A stretch of 25,820 nucleotides of DNA. Source: Bacteroidaceae bacterium (GTDB lineage Bacteria > Bacteroidota > Bacteroidia > Bacteroidales > Bacteroidaceae). Position numbers and translations under genes: made by a program. A model generated the notes under the pieces. It was not told where the DNA came from, did not search any database, and saw only the letters and a list, made by a program, of their open reading frames with translations. Below, piece after piece: positions 7,152 through 14,947 of this stretch (its first letter is position 1; every line of letters begins with the position of its first letter). The DNA is taken from positions 1 to 25,820 of the forward strand of contig JABUUA010000005.1 in NCBI GenBank assembly GCA_021443405.1, written 5' to 3'.

Positions 7152-7173
7152 GGCGGGCGGAACGCCGCCCGTC
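7152..7173 (+). terminator. GC-rich hairpin after aroB
   Basis: Stem CGGGCGG (7154-7160) / CCGCCCG (7165-7171) with loop AACG, extendable by one wobble and one pair. No T tract follows, so this could be a weak terminator or a processing or stability hairpin; read-through into the GH43 gene is possible. Confidence 0.5.
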
Positions 7174-7213
7174 ACCCAGAAAGAAATACTTAACTACCTA
7201 ATAAATCTATCGT

Positions 7214-8269
7214 ATGAAACGTACTCTCCTATTCGTGATGGCGGCACTGATGATGGTCCCCGCCTTGGCAAAGGGCAAGAAGGAGGCGCGCACCAGCGGC
7301 AACCCCATCCTTCCTGAGTTCCACGCCGACCCCGACGTACTCTTCAGTCACCAGACTGGTAAGTTCTATATCTACAGCACCACCGACGGCGCACCCGGCT
7401 GGGGCGGCTACTACTTCACGGTGTTCTCGAGCAAGGACCTCACCAACTGGCAGCACGAAGGCGTGATGCTCGACCTCGGCACCGAGCAGGTGAAGTGGGC
7501 CAACGGCAATGCATGGGCCCCCTGCATCGAGGAAAAGCGGCAGGCCGACGGGTCTTATAAATACTATTTCTACTACAGTGGCCACGATGTGAAGCGCGAC
7601 CGCAAGAGCATCGGCGTGGCTGTGGCCGACTCGCCCACCGGGCCGTTCACCGACCTGGGTCGGCCTATCGTGGACAAGACACCCAAGGGCGTGCGCGGCG
7701 GCCAGCAGATAGATGTGGACGTTTTCACCGACCCCGTCAGTGGCAAGAGCTATCTCTACTGGGGCAACGGCTATATGGCTGGCGCCGAACTCAACGACGA
7801 CATGACGAGCATCAAGGAGGAAACCGTCACCGTTCTCACGCCCAAGGGCGGCACGCTGCAGGACTACGCCTTCCGCGAGGCGGCCTATGTGTTCTACCGC
7901 AACGGCAAGTATTACTTCATGTGGAGTGTCGATGACACGGGTTCGCCCAACTATCACGTGGCCTACGGCACATCGGACTCGCCCCTCGGCCCCATCTCCG
8001 TGGCCAAGGACCCCGTGGTGCTGATTCAGAATCCCGGCGAAGAAATCTACGGTCCCGCCCATAACAGCGTGCTGCAAGTGCCGGGACGCGACGAGTGGTA
8101 CATCGTGTATCACCGCATCAACAAGCATTACCTCTATCCCGAGCCCAAGGGACCCGGCTACCATCGCCAGGTGTGCATCGACAAGATGGAGTTCAATGCC
8201 GACGGCACCATCAAGCGCGTGACACCCACGCAGGCTGGTGTCGCCCCGCTGAAGGGCAAGATAAAGTGA
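7214..8269 (+). CDS. Secreted glycoside hydrolase family 43 enzyme
   Basis: The 351-residue protein has a signal peptide (MKRTLLFVMAALMMVPALA) followed directly by a single five-bladed beta-propeller domain. The three GH43 acidic residues are visible: general base Asp39 (HADPDV), pKa-tuning Asp167 (QQIDVDVF) and general acid Glu222 (AFREAAYVF). The repeated blade pattern (GKFYIYSTTD, YYFYYSGHD, SYLYWGNGY, YYFMWSVDD, EWYIVYHR) is typical. GH43 enzymes act on arabinose-, xylose- or galactose-containing glycans; the subfamily and substrate cannot be fixed here. There is no appended carbohydrate-binding module. It lies downstream of aroB without a recognisable promoter of its own. Confidence 0.9.
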   Translation: MKRTLLFVMAALMMVPALAKGKKEARTSGNPILPEFHADPDVLFSHQTGKFYIYSTTDGAPGWGGYYFTVFSSKDLTNWQHEGVMLDLGTEQVKWANGNAWAPCIEEKRQADGSYKYYFYYSGHDVKRDRKSIGVAVADSPTGPFTDLGRPIVDKTPKGVRGGQQIDVDVFTDPVSGKSYLYWGNGYMAGAELNDDMTSIKEETVTVLTPKGGTLQDYAFREAAYVFYRNGKYYFMWSVDDTGSPNYHVAYGTSDSPLGPISVAKDPVVLIQNPGEEIYGPAHNSVLQVPGRDEWYIVYHRINKHYLYPEPKGPGYHRQVCIDKMEFNADGTIKRVTPTQAGVAPLKGKIK

Positions 8270-8308
8270 CGCCTCGCGCGCGTATTATATAATAGGTATA
8301 GCGATACT

Positions 8309-8347
8309 CCCCAATCGGTCATTAGAACACCTGATAATCGATTGGGG
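8309..8347. repeat. Miniature copy of the intergenic hairpin element (module A)
   Basis: CCCCAATCGGTCATTAG (8309-8325) followed closely by CTGATAATCGATTGGGG (8331-8347). It forms a 9-bp perfect end stem CCCCAATCG/CGATTGGGG. It resembles the two ends of the 702-877 element with the 137-bp interior missing. It lies just after the GH43 stop and may act as part of a bidirectional transcription end. Confidence 0.65.
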
Positions 8348-8351
8348 ATAA

Positions 8352-8400
8352 AAACAGTGCGGAACAGGAGGAGCTTGGGCTCACACATCCTGTTCCGCAC
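8352..8400 (-). terminator. Rho-independent terminator of the outer-membrane barrel gene
   Basis: Perfect 13-bp stem GTGCGGAACAGGA (8357-8369) / TCCTGTTCCGCAC (8388-8400) with an 18-nt loop. On the minus strand it is followed by TGTTTTTA. It lies ~18 nt beyond the stop of the gene at 8418. On the plus strand only a weak T-run (CTTTG) follows, so it may also slow transcription arriving from the GH43 gene. Confidence 0.88.
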
Positions 8401-8417
8401 CCTTTGTTGATGGGAGG

Positions 8418-11400
8418 TTAATGCATCATGCCACGCATGCCGCCGCCCCCTCCGCCGCCGTGGCCGGGACCGCCACCGGGGAAACCACCGCGCATGCCGC
8501 CGCCGGGGCCGAACATGCCTTGGCGCTGGTCACGGTTGCCACGCAGGTTCAGACGGTAGATGACGTGCACCATGAGGTAACTGTTGATGGCGTTGCTCCA
8601 TGTGTCGGAGCGCATCGTGCTCGAGATGGCGCGGCTGATGTTCGACTTGCGGTTGAGAATATCGTTCCACTCCACCATGACGGTGAGGTCCTGTCCGCGC
8701 AGCCAGTTCTTCAAGTTCTGACTGAGACGAGCGTTCCACACCAGTTCGTTGGTGTTCATGGTCTTGTCGCTGTAACCGCGGCGACTCTGCTGTTCGATGT
8801 CGCTCGAGAAGGAGAGGTTGAAGGGCGTACTGAACACCACGTTGCCGCCGTAGTTGAAGTTCCAATTGTCCATATTGGCGGTCGAACGCACTTTGCTGCG
8901 TGAGTGCTGCAGACTCCAGTCGCCGTTGACGCCCACTTCCAGCGACCAATCGCCGTTGACGCCTAAGTCGTTGCGGTAGTTGATGCGCACGTCGTGATTG
9001 AGGTTCGTGGTGCGTGTGATGGCTTGCTGCAGGTCAACGGTGGCGAACAGGCGGTCGAGGTTGACGCGGTTGCCCACCATGAACGCGGTCAGGTCGGCAT
9101 CGCTGTTGGCGTTCAGATAGCCCACGTTGTGGTTGTAGCGGGCGTGTACCATCGTGGTGAAGTTCCAAGCCTTCTTCGGTCCCATGGCGGTGTTGAACAT
9201 GGTCATGCCTCCGGCGTTCCAGTTGCCGTTGATGTTCATGGGACGACTGTAGCTGCCACCCGTCTTGGTGTTGTAGACCGTAGCCGTGGAGATGCTGTTC
9301 TTCGTGTTGCCGTAGTTGGCATTCAGACTCCAGCCACGCTGCTTCTCGGTGTTGTATCCGTTGTAGAAGAGGTTCATGTTGTTGTTCCACGACGAGCGCA
9401 GACCGGCGTTACCCGTGGAAATGTTGAGCGGGTCGCTGGAATCGACCACCTCGAGAAGGTTGGTCATCGAGGGCTGGTTCATGCGCGCGTTGTAGCGTAC
9501 GTCCAGCGTGCTGGTGTTGCTAATCTTGTAACGCAGGCGGACGCGGGGCGCCCAGTTGAAGGTGTGACGAACGACGGTGGTGTCGAGCGTGTTCTTCGTG
9601 TAGTCCATGTGTGTGGTCTGCGGTTGGAACGACAAACCCGCGTTGAAGTTCAGTTCGCTGCCGCTCTCCCACTTGTTGTTGTAGCGGAACAAGAGTTGTG
9701 CGTCGTGGTTCAGCTCCTTGTAGGTGGCATACTGCGAGTTCTCGCGGTTGTAGCAGTAGTTCAGACTGTCGAGGCCGGGCAGGTAACCCAGATAGAGTTG
9801 CTCGGCTGTGTAGTAGCCCTCGAACTTGGTGAGCAACGAGTCGATGCTGTACATCGAGCGGTTGTTGTCCGAGAAACGATGCTGCAACTGGTAGCTTGCC
9901 TGCAGGTTGAGGTGGCTTGTCAAGGGCTCGGTGTAAGAGAACCGGGCCTGATAGTTATAGCTCTTCGAGGGCGAGAGATTGTACTGATTGGTGAAGTCGG
10001 CAGGGTGAGTTTCGTCTTGGTAGTACTTCACCTCGTTGCGGCTCCACGACGTGGCGTCCGACTTGCTGTAGCGTCCGCCCACGTTCATCGTGATGTTGCG
10101 GCCCGCTTTGCCCAGACGGCGGTTCACTTGGAAGTCGGCGCTTCCCTGGTTGCTGTAGCTGTCGCTCATAGTCTCGCGCACGTTGCTGTTCACGCCTATG
10201 CTGTCGAGTATCATCTTGTTCTCAGCGATGTCGTAGTGCTCGAACAGACCCATGGGATTGGTCGTGAACTTGTAGGGGTCGTCGTTGAAGGTCAGATTCG
10301 TCGAATTGCCACGGTTGTGGCTCTCCGAGTGACTGTACATGGGACGGAACGTAAGGGTGGTGAAGGAGTCGGGCATCCATTCCATGCGCAGACCGGCGTT
10401 GAGATTGCCCGATTTGCTGACGCTGTTGTTGTAGGCGTTCTTAAACGACGAGGTGGTCTCGGACAGGAACATCTCGGAGTTGCTCTTGGTCTCCGACTCG
10501 TTTTTCGTGTGCGAGTAACGCACGTTTCCGCCTATCTCGAAGTACTTGGCCGTGTAGCGTTGGCGACCGTTTTCCCAGCCGAAGTTCACGCCGTACATGT
10601 CGCTCGTGGTGATGCCACCGCCGCCACCCCAGCGTCCCCAGCCGCCGTCGTTCACGTTGTTGCGGCTTGCCGTGAGGGTGAGATTAGAGTGTTCGGTGAA
10701 TTTGCTGGCGGTGCCCCAGAGCTTGTAGCGGTCTTCGGTACCGTAGCCAAGGTCGATGTTGAGGTCCCACGCGTCCATCATGCCAGGCTTCACAGTGAGG
10801 TCGAGCACGGTTTCCTCCTCGCCGTCGTCGATGCCGGTAATGCGTGAGTAGTCGCTTTTCTTATCGTAAGCCTTGATGTTCTTCACGGCCTTCACGTTGA
10901 AACTCTTGAGGGCCATCTTGTTGTCGCCCTCGAAGTAGTCCTTGCCGTTGGCCATGATTTTCGACACGGTCTTGCCGTTGATGGAGATGGTTCCGTCGTC
11001 GTTGAGCTTGGCGCCGGGGAGTTTCTTGATGAGGGCGTCCAGCGTGGCGCCTTCGGGCAGGCGGTAGGCGTCGGCGTTATAGATGAATGTGTCGGCCTTC
11101 ATCTCCACCTGTGCCAACTTGGCCGTCACCTCGGTCTCCTTCAGCGCCTTGGCATCGGGCTCGAGGGTAATCTCGCCAGCGGCGAACGTCGGCGACTTCT
11201 TGTTGAGCGTGATGGCTTGTATGCGGGGCACATAACCGAGGAACGACACGCGCAGCAGGTAGGAACCCGCCTTCGACACGGGCAACTGGAACTTGCCGTC
11301 GGCGCCGGCGAGCACGCCCGTCACCTGGGCGCTGTCGGTAGGATTGAGTAGTGTGACGACGGCCCCCGCCAGGGGTTCGTCCTGCGCTCCGCCATCCATC

Positions 11401-11483
11401 ACGGTGCCGGACACGCTGAATTTGTCGGCCATGGCTGAGAGGCTGCACAGCATCAGCAGGAAAAGGCCTAAGAATCTTTTCAT
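8418..11483 (-). CDS. Outer-membrane beta-barrel protein with N-terminal carboxypeptidase-regulatory-like domain
   Basis: The 1021-residue protein has a signal peptide (MKRFLGLFLLMLCSLSAMA). A carboxypeptidase-regulatory-like beta-sandwich follows (about 21-110: FSVSGTVMDGG...EPLAGAVVTLL...DGKFQLPV...LLRVSFLGYVP). Next come a plug-like region (about 120-235: LPEGATLDALIKKLPGAKLN, DGTISINGKTVSKIMANGKD) and a long barrel rich in alternating aromatic and polar residues (about 240-990). This is the layout of the Bacteroidetes outer-membrane barrel family related to TonB-dependent receptors. No TonB box was confidently seen, so transport versus adhesion or assembly roles are open. After the last strand (LMVHVIYRLNLRG) it carries a ~30-residue Gly/Met-rich tail. 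No SusD-like partner is adjacent. Confidence 0.88.
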   Translation of the reverse strand: MKRFLGLFLLMLCSLSAMADKFSVSGTVMDGGAQDEPLAGAVVTLLNPTDSAQVTGVLAGADGKFQLPVSKAGSYLLRVSFLGYVPRIQAITLNKKSPTFAAGEITLEPDAKALKETEVTAKLAQVEMKADTFIYNADAYRLPEGATLDALIKKLPGAKLNDDGTISINGKTVSKIMANGKDYFEGDNKMALKSFNVKAVKNIKAYDKKSDYSRITGIDDGEEETVLDLTVKPGMMDAWDLNIDLGYGTEDRYKLWGTASKFTEHSNLTLTASRNNVNDGGWGRWGGGGGITTSDMYGVNFGWENGRQRYTAKYFEIGGNVRYSHTKNESETKSNSEMFLSETTSSFKNAYNNSVSKSGNLNAGLRMEWMPDSFTTLTFRPMYSHSESHNRGNSTNLTFNDDPYKFTTNPMGLFEHYDIAENKMILDSIGVNSNVRETMSDSYSNQGSADFQVNRRLGKAGRNITMNVGGRYSKSDATSWSRNEVKYYQDETHPADFTNQYNLSPSKSYNYQARFSYTEPLTSHLNLQASYQLQHRFSDNNRSMYSIDSLLTKFEGYYTAEQLYLGYLPGLDSLNYCYNRENSQYATYKELNHDAQLLFRYNNKWESGSELNFNAGLSFQPQTTHMDYTKNTLDTTVVRHTFNWAPRVRLRYKISNTSTLDVRYNARMNQPSMTNLLEVVDSSDPLNISTGNAGLRSSWNNNMNLFYNGYNTEKQRGWSLNANYGNTKNSISTATVYNTKTGGSYSRPMNINGNWNAGGMTMFNTAMGPKKAWNFTTMVHARYNHNVGYLNANSDADLTAFMVGNRVNLDRLFATVDLQQAITRTTNLNHDVRINYRNDLGVNGDWSLEVGVNGDWSLQHSRSKVRSTANMDNWNFNYGGNVVFSTPFNLSFSSDIEQQSRRGYSDKTMNTNELVWNARLSQNLKNWLRGQDLTVMVEWNDILNRKSNISRAISSTMRSDTWSNAINSYLMVHVIYRLNLRGNRDQRQGMFGPGGGMRGGFPGGGPGHGGGGGGGMRGMMH

Positions 11484-11550
11484 AACCTTATTTTATTTTA
11501 CAACTAATACCATAGACCACAACGGGCCGGGGAAGTTTAATCTCCGCGAT

Positions 11551-11567
11551 GTTAAGGTACGTTAAGG
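11551..11567 (-). promoter_or_regulatory. Candidate operator: 10-bp-spaced GTTAAGG direct repeat
   Basis: GTTAAGG occurs at 11551-11557 and again at 11561-11567, one helical turn apart, 68-84 nt upstream of the barrel gene start. The 120-nt gap 11484-11603 has no TAnnTTTG box. A similar GTTAAA pair with the same spacing lies at 14828-14843. The binding factor is unknown. Confidence 0.35.
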
Positions 11568-11603
11568 CGCATACGCCGCCTCACGTTCGCGGTTGTGCGA
11601 GGG

Positions 11604-12983
11604 TCATTCCTCTTCCTCGCGCCACTGTTCCATCTGAGCCTCCGAGGGGAACGTCAGGTGGAGCAGGCACACGCCCACCAGTGCCGAAGCCACGGTGCCG
11701 CAGAGAATGCCCAACTTCGCATTGTTGAGCAGTTCGGTGGCGCGGATAGGGCCGTAGGAGAGCTCAGCAATAAACATGGACACCGTGAAGCCGATGCCGC
11801 AGAGCATGCACACGGAAGCGAACGATTTCCAGTTGGCGTGGCGCGGCATCTGCACGACGCCGAGCTTGATGCCCACCCACGAGAAACTGAGCACGCCCAG
11901 GAATTTGCCCGCCAGCAAGCCGAGGAACACGCCCAAACCCACGCCTGAGAACAGGTTCATGAGGCTCATGCCGTCAAAGCAGACGCCGGCGTTGGCGAAG
12001 GCGAAAACGGGGATGATGAAGTAGTTGACCACATTCTTGAGACTGTCCTCCAAGTCCTGCAAGGGACTGATGAGGTGGTCCGAAGCCACTTCGATGCCGC
12101 GGAGGCGCTGGATGTCCTCTTCGCTGATGACGTTGGGCTTGTTGCGGTCGGCCTCCGACACCTCGATGTCGGGGTATGTGTTCACAATGTCGCGGATGCG
12201 CTCGATGTAGTAACGCGTGCCACGCCCGAGGTTGGCGGGAATGCAGAAAGCCAGCACCACACCTGCGATGGTGGCGTGGATGCCGCTGTTGAGCATGCAG
12301 AACCAGAGGGCGATGCCCACGGCCAGATAGAAGGTCTTGGTGCGAACGCCCCGCCAGTTGCCGATGGCGCAAAGGGCGGTGAACGCTGCCGCAGCGGCCA
12401 GATAAAGGTAGCTGAGGTGCTCGGTGTACTTGATGGCAATCACGATGATGCCTCCCAAGTCGTCGGCCACGGCCAGTGCGGCCAGAAATATCTTGAGACC
12501 CATGGGCACGCGCTTCGAGAACACCGAAAGGCAGCCCAGTGAGAAGGCGATGTCCGTAGCCATGGGGATGGCCATGCCTCGTTCCATGGTGGCGTCGCCA
12601 TACACTACGCAGAAGAAAATAATCACGGGGACTATCATGCCGCCGCACGCTCCTATCACGGGAAGCAGCGCCTTCTTCACGCTCGAGAGTTCGCCGCAGA
12701 GCACCTCACGCTTGATTTCCAGTCCCACGGAGAGGAAGAAAATGGCCATGAGGAAGTCGTTGATAAACGCGGCCAGCGACATCGACTCGCCGCCGTGGGC
12801 GAAGAGATTGAACGAGCCTATGGAGAGGCTCACTTCTTGTTGGAAGAATGTCTGATACCAGTCCTTAGTCAGCGGCAGGTTGGCCACCACGAGGGCCACC
12901 ACGGTGGCAAAGACCAAGAGCACGCTGGCGCTTACGTAGTGGCGCAACATGCTCATGAAAGTTGTGTGTTGTTTTTTGCTCAT
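11604..12983 (-). CDS. nhaA: Na+/H+ antiporter NhaA
   Basis: Inner-membrane antiporter that expels Na+ in exchange for H+. The 459-residue protein has about 12 hydrophobic segments. Key residues are visible: the TDIAFSLG segment (143-150) with the unwound-helix Asp, the paired Asp of ALAVADDLGGI (residues 174-175, equivalent to the E. coli Asp163/164 site), and a Lys in LLAGKFLG in the late helices. It is longer than the ~390-residue E. coli protein, mainly through a charged cytoplasmic-type loop (about 270-310: RDIVNTYPDIEVSEADRNKP onward, ending in SEEDIQRLRG) before the NYFIIPVFAFANAGV helix. It lies downstream of the kinase gene after 116 nt containing a hairpin, so co-transcription is uncertain. 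Confidence 0.95.
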   Translation of the reverse strand: MSKKQHTTFMSMLRHYVSASVLLVFATVVALVVANLPLTKDWYQTFFQQEVSLSIGSFNLFAHGGESMSLAAFINDFLMAIFFLSVGLEIKREVLCGELSSVKKALLPVIGACGGMIVPVIIFFCVVYGDATMERGMAIPMATDIAFSLGCLSVFSKRVPMGLKIFLAALAVADDLGGIIVIAIKYTEHLSYLYLAAAAAFTALCAIGNWRGVRTKTFYLAVGIALWFCMLNSGIHATIAGVVLAFCIPANLGRGTRYYIERIRDIVNTYPDIEVSEADRNKPNVISEEDIQRLRGIEVASDHLISPLQDLEDSLKNVVNYFIIPVFAFANAGVCFDGMSLMNLFSGVGLGVFLGLLAGKFLGVLSFSWVGIKLGVVQMPRHANWKSFASVCMLCGIGFTVSMFIAELSYGPIRATELLNNAKLGILCGTVASALVGVCLLHLTFPSEAQMEQWREEEE

Positions 12984-13002
12984 AGTTCTTATAATATAAT
13001 GT

Positions 13003-13021
13003 CGGCGGCGCGCTGCCGCCG
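13003..13021 (-). terminator. GC-rich hairpin between the kinase gene and nhaA
   Basis: Stem CGGCGGC (13003-13009) / GCCGCCG (13015-13021). No T tract follows on the minus strand; an AT-rich segment (ACATTATATTATAAGAAC) leads into nhaA and may hold its promoter. The function is uncertain. Confidence 0.4.
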
Positions 13022-13099
13022 AGAAGTTCTGTTGGTCTGCCCCTGACAGTTATCTGCCGGCGACCCGCGCTCCCGCGCCAGCCGCCAGCAGCCGACTGC

Positions 13100-14206
13100 T
13101 TATTTCTTCATACATTTCGCCACGAACTCCTGCATCTCCTGCATGTGGCTCTCCACACTCTGGAGCAGGTGCATCTGGTTGTTCGAGCGGATGTAGTTGT
13201 GTTGCGGATACTCCGACTTCCAGTATTTGTCGCCGTTGAGATAGTCCCACAGGAAGCGCACGCACTGCATGTAGGGGAACAGCGCCGCGGCGTAGGGCAG
13301 GTTCTCCACCTCGGCCGGGGTGAGGAACGAGCGGGCGCTCTCAAGGTATCCCTCGGTGAAGGCGCGGAAGATGTCCATGTTGAAGCCGACGGACTTCATT
13401 TCGGGGTCGTCCTCGGCCACAAAGTTGGCGCCGGTGCGAAGGAAGTCTCCGTAGTCGGAGAACACGAAGTTGGGCATCACCGTGTCAAGGTCGATGACGC
13501 AGAGCACCTGGTCGTTGTGGTCGAACATCATGTTGTTGACCTTCGTGTCGCAGTGGCACACGCGCTTGGGGAGCGTACCTTCGCGGCCCATGCGCTCGGC
13601 CTTGCACATCTCGTATTCGCGTGCCTCAATCTCGCGGAGCATCTGCTGCACCTGCGGCTCGTGGAGGCGTCCCATGCGGTCTTCCTTCATGGCCTCCTTG
13701 AGTTGCTGCAGACGGAACTCCATGTTGTGGAAGTCCTTGATGGTTTCGCCCAGTTCCACGGGGATGTCGGCCAGCATCGCCTGGAAGCGTCCGAAGGCGC
13801 GGCCGGCGTCGCGACTCGATGCGGGGTTCACCGTCTGCTTGGTGATGGCGTTGGGGATGAACACCATCAGGCGCCAATACTTGCCGTCCACCTGCGTGTA
13901 TAGCTTTTCGGCGTCGGTCTTCAGCGGGATGAAGCGAAGCACCTTTCGTTCTATGTCGTCCTCGCCGGCCTCTTGCAGTTTCTTGCGTATGTGGCTGGTG
14001 ACGGCGGCGATGTTGCGCATTACCATATCCACATCGGGGAACACGTTGTGGTTCACGCGCTGGAGCACGTAGGTGGGAGCCTCTTCTTCAGCGGTGGTCA
14101 CCCGGTAGGTGTCGTTGATGAGGCCTGCGCCCAGAGGGGCGATTCCGTTCACGGTGCCGTCGATAGCAAAGAGTTCGACGATGGCTTTCAATTCGTTCTG
14201 TTCCAT
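13100..14206 (-). CDS. APH-family phosphotransferase, N-acetylhexosamine kinase-like
   Basis: The 368-residue cytoplasmic protein has the aminoglycoside-phosphotransferase / choline-kinase fold. Landmarks are a nucleotide-binding N-lobe (GIAPLGAGLINDTYRV, 21-36; YVLQRVN with the Lys/Arg strand), the Brenner-type catalytic loop CHCDTKVNN (217-225; His218, Asp220, Asn225) and a metal-binding VIDLDTV (237-243), followed by DYGDFLR. The sequence resembles the bifidobacterial N-acetylhexosamine 1-kinase group more than antibiotic-resistance enzymes, so a sugar substrate from glycan breakdown is a reasonable guess, not shown. Relatives in Bacteroidales are, as I recall, sometimes labelled as mucin desulfatases, which the kinase motifs do not support. 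A tandemly duplicated promoter region lies upstream. Confidence 0.8.
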   Translation of the reverse strand: MEQNELKAIVELFAIDGTVNGIAPLGAGLINDTYRVTTAEEEAPTYVLQRVNHNVFPDVDMVMRNIAAVTSHIRKKLQEAGEDDIERKVLRFIPLKTDAEKLYTQVDGKYWRLMVFIPNAITKQTVNPASSRDAGRAFGRFQAMLADIPVELGETIKDFHNMEFRLQQLKEAMKEDRMGRLHEPQVQQMLREIEAREYEMCKAERMGREGTLPKRVCHCDTKVNNMMFDHNDQVLCVIDLDTVMPNFVFSDYGDFLRTGANFVAEDDPEMKSVGFNMDIFRAFTEGYLESARSFLTPAEVENLPYAAALFPYMQCVRFLWDYLNGDKYWKSEYPQHNYIRSNNQMHLLQSVESHMQEMQEFVAKCMKK

Positions 14207-14237
14207 AAAAAGGGTTGTTAAAAGTTCATTTTCTATA

Positions 14238-14269
14238 CAAAGTTACGAATAAGCGAGGGAAAAAACAAA
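14238..14269 (-). promoter_or_regulatory. Proximal promoter of the kinase gene
   Basis: On the minus strand there is TTTG (14266-14269), a 20-nt spacer and TAACTTTG (14238-14245), a full consensus match, 32 nt before the start codon. The -33 element is inside a palindrome, CAAAAT-TTT-ATTTTG (14266-14280). Confidence 0.85.
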
Positions 14270-14402
14270 ATTTTATTTTGATTTTTCAGAGCGAGAGTAA
14301 CTTCGACCGCCCCTTGGCGGGCGCGTCAGAGTTACGAATAAGCGAGGAAAAATGCAAGTTACTTGCAGTTTTTCAGAGCGGGAGTAACTTCGACCGTCCC
14401 TT
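14238..14402. repeat. Two-unit tandem duplication (~88 bp) of the kinase promoter region
   Basis: Unit 1 spans 14238-14315 and unit 2 spans 14327-14402. Both run CArAGTTACGAATAAGCGAG, an A-tract, a 15-bp palindrome, a T-tract, then TTTCAGAGCGrGAGTAACTT and CGACCGyCCCTT. The palindromes occupy the same place but differ in sequence: CAAAATTTTATTTTG (14266-14280) and TGCAAGTTACTTGCA (14353-14367). The distal unit keeps a weaker promoter (CTTG at 14355-14358, TAACTCTG at 14327-14334). Confidence 0.85.
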
Positions 14403-14628
14403 CAAAAACCTAATGATGATATCTGGAAGTGAGGGTAACAGAGCTGATTTAATAGATCCAATTTACCAAATTCCCCGATGAAATGGCTTAAAATTGCAGT
14501 TCGACCTTGTTCAATTGTCTCGTCTTCCAACCCTCGCCAAAGGCAAATCGAAATCATTTTTCGCCGCTGACCAACCGATTTCAGCCGCGTATTTTCTCTT
14601 AATGGTCCAGACGCCCTCCTTTCGTCAC

Positions 14629-14698
14629 CTAAGGAAAAGATATTTTTTTCTTAGAAGAAAATTCTCAGTCACCCAGTAAAAAATGCAATTTTCCTTAG
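14629..14698. repeat. Nested inverted repeat in the non-coding region
   Basis: CTAAGGAAAA (14629-14638) and TTTTCCTTAG (14689-14698) are perfect inverse copies. Between them lies a second perfect palindrome, TTTTCTT-AG-AAGAAAA (14646-14661). A further imperfect pair, ACGAAAATGAG / CTCGTTTTCGT, lies at 14724-14757. No protein-coding signal was seen here. In the remainder of the 962-nt gap 14207-15168, the stretches 14403-14628 and 14758-14827 show nothing I can identify. Confidence 0.6.
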
Positions 14699-14877
14699 TA
14701 AAACGGAACACCCCTTCTGCGCAACGAAAATGAGGCATCGCGGTGACTCGTTTTCGTCACGCCGGTGTATCGCATCGTTTTTCTGCCCATTTCCGCCCGT
14801 TCAGCGGGGCAAAACGCCTCCATTTTCGTTAAAAAGAGTTAAAGACATCCTATTCCGTGTATTTAAGACACTAATTA

Positions 14878-14909
14878 TTTGGTGTTATGCGTACAATTAA
14901 TTAAATTTG
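14878..14909 (+). promoter_or_regulatory. Plus-strand promoter P1 in the 14.2-15.2 kb gap
   Basis: TTTG (14878-14881), exactly 20 nt, then TAAATTTG (14902-14909): a full consensus match. A 10-bp-spaced GTTAAA pair lies upstream at 14828-14843. The only thing downstream before a terminator is ~55 nt of non-coding sequence. Confidence 0.7.
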
Positions 14910-14947
14910 CATATCGAAATAAAAAAGGGTTAATTAAAGTATTCTTC

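Noticed and set aside
7214..8269. Calling the GH43/GH51 region a polysaccharide utilisation locus
   Set aside because: No SusC/SusD-like pair, hybrid two-component sensor or transporter is present; the large barrel at 8418 lacks a SusD partner and a clear TonB box.
8994..10847. 617-codon open frame on the plus strand
   Set aside because: It is antisense to the outer-membrane barrel gene, has low-complexity Val/Ala/Glu composition, and no motif. High GC and codon bias of the real gene keep this frame open.
13100..14206. Aminoglycoside-resistance gene or mucin desulfatase for the APH-family protein
   Set aside because: It has kinase motifs, so sulfatase is wrong, and its sequence is closer to sugar-kinase members of the fold than to known resistance enzymes; no mobile context was seen.
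14215..14679. Small plus-strand open frames in the gap after the kinase gene
   Set aside because: They run through the minus-strand promoter duplication and AT-rich palindromic DNA, lack good starts, and have no recognisable composition or motif.
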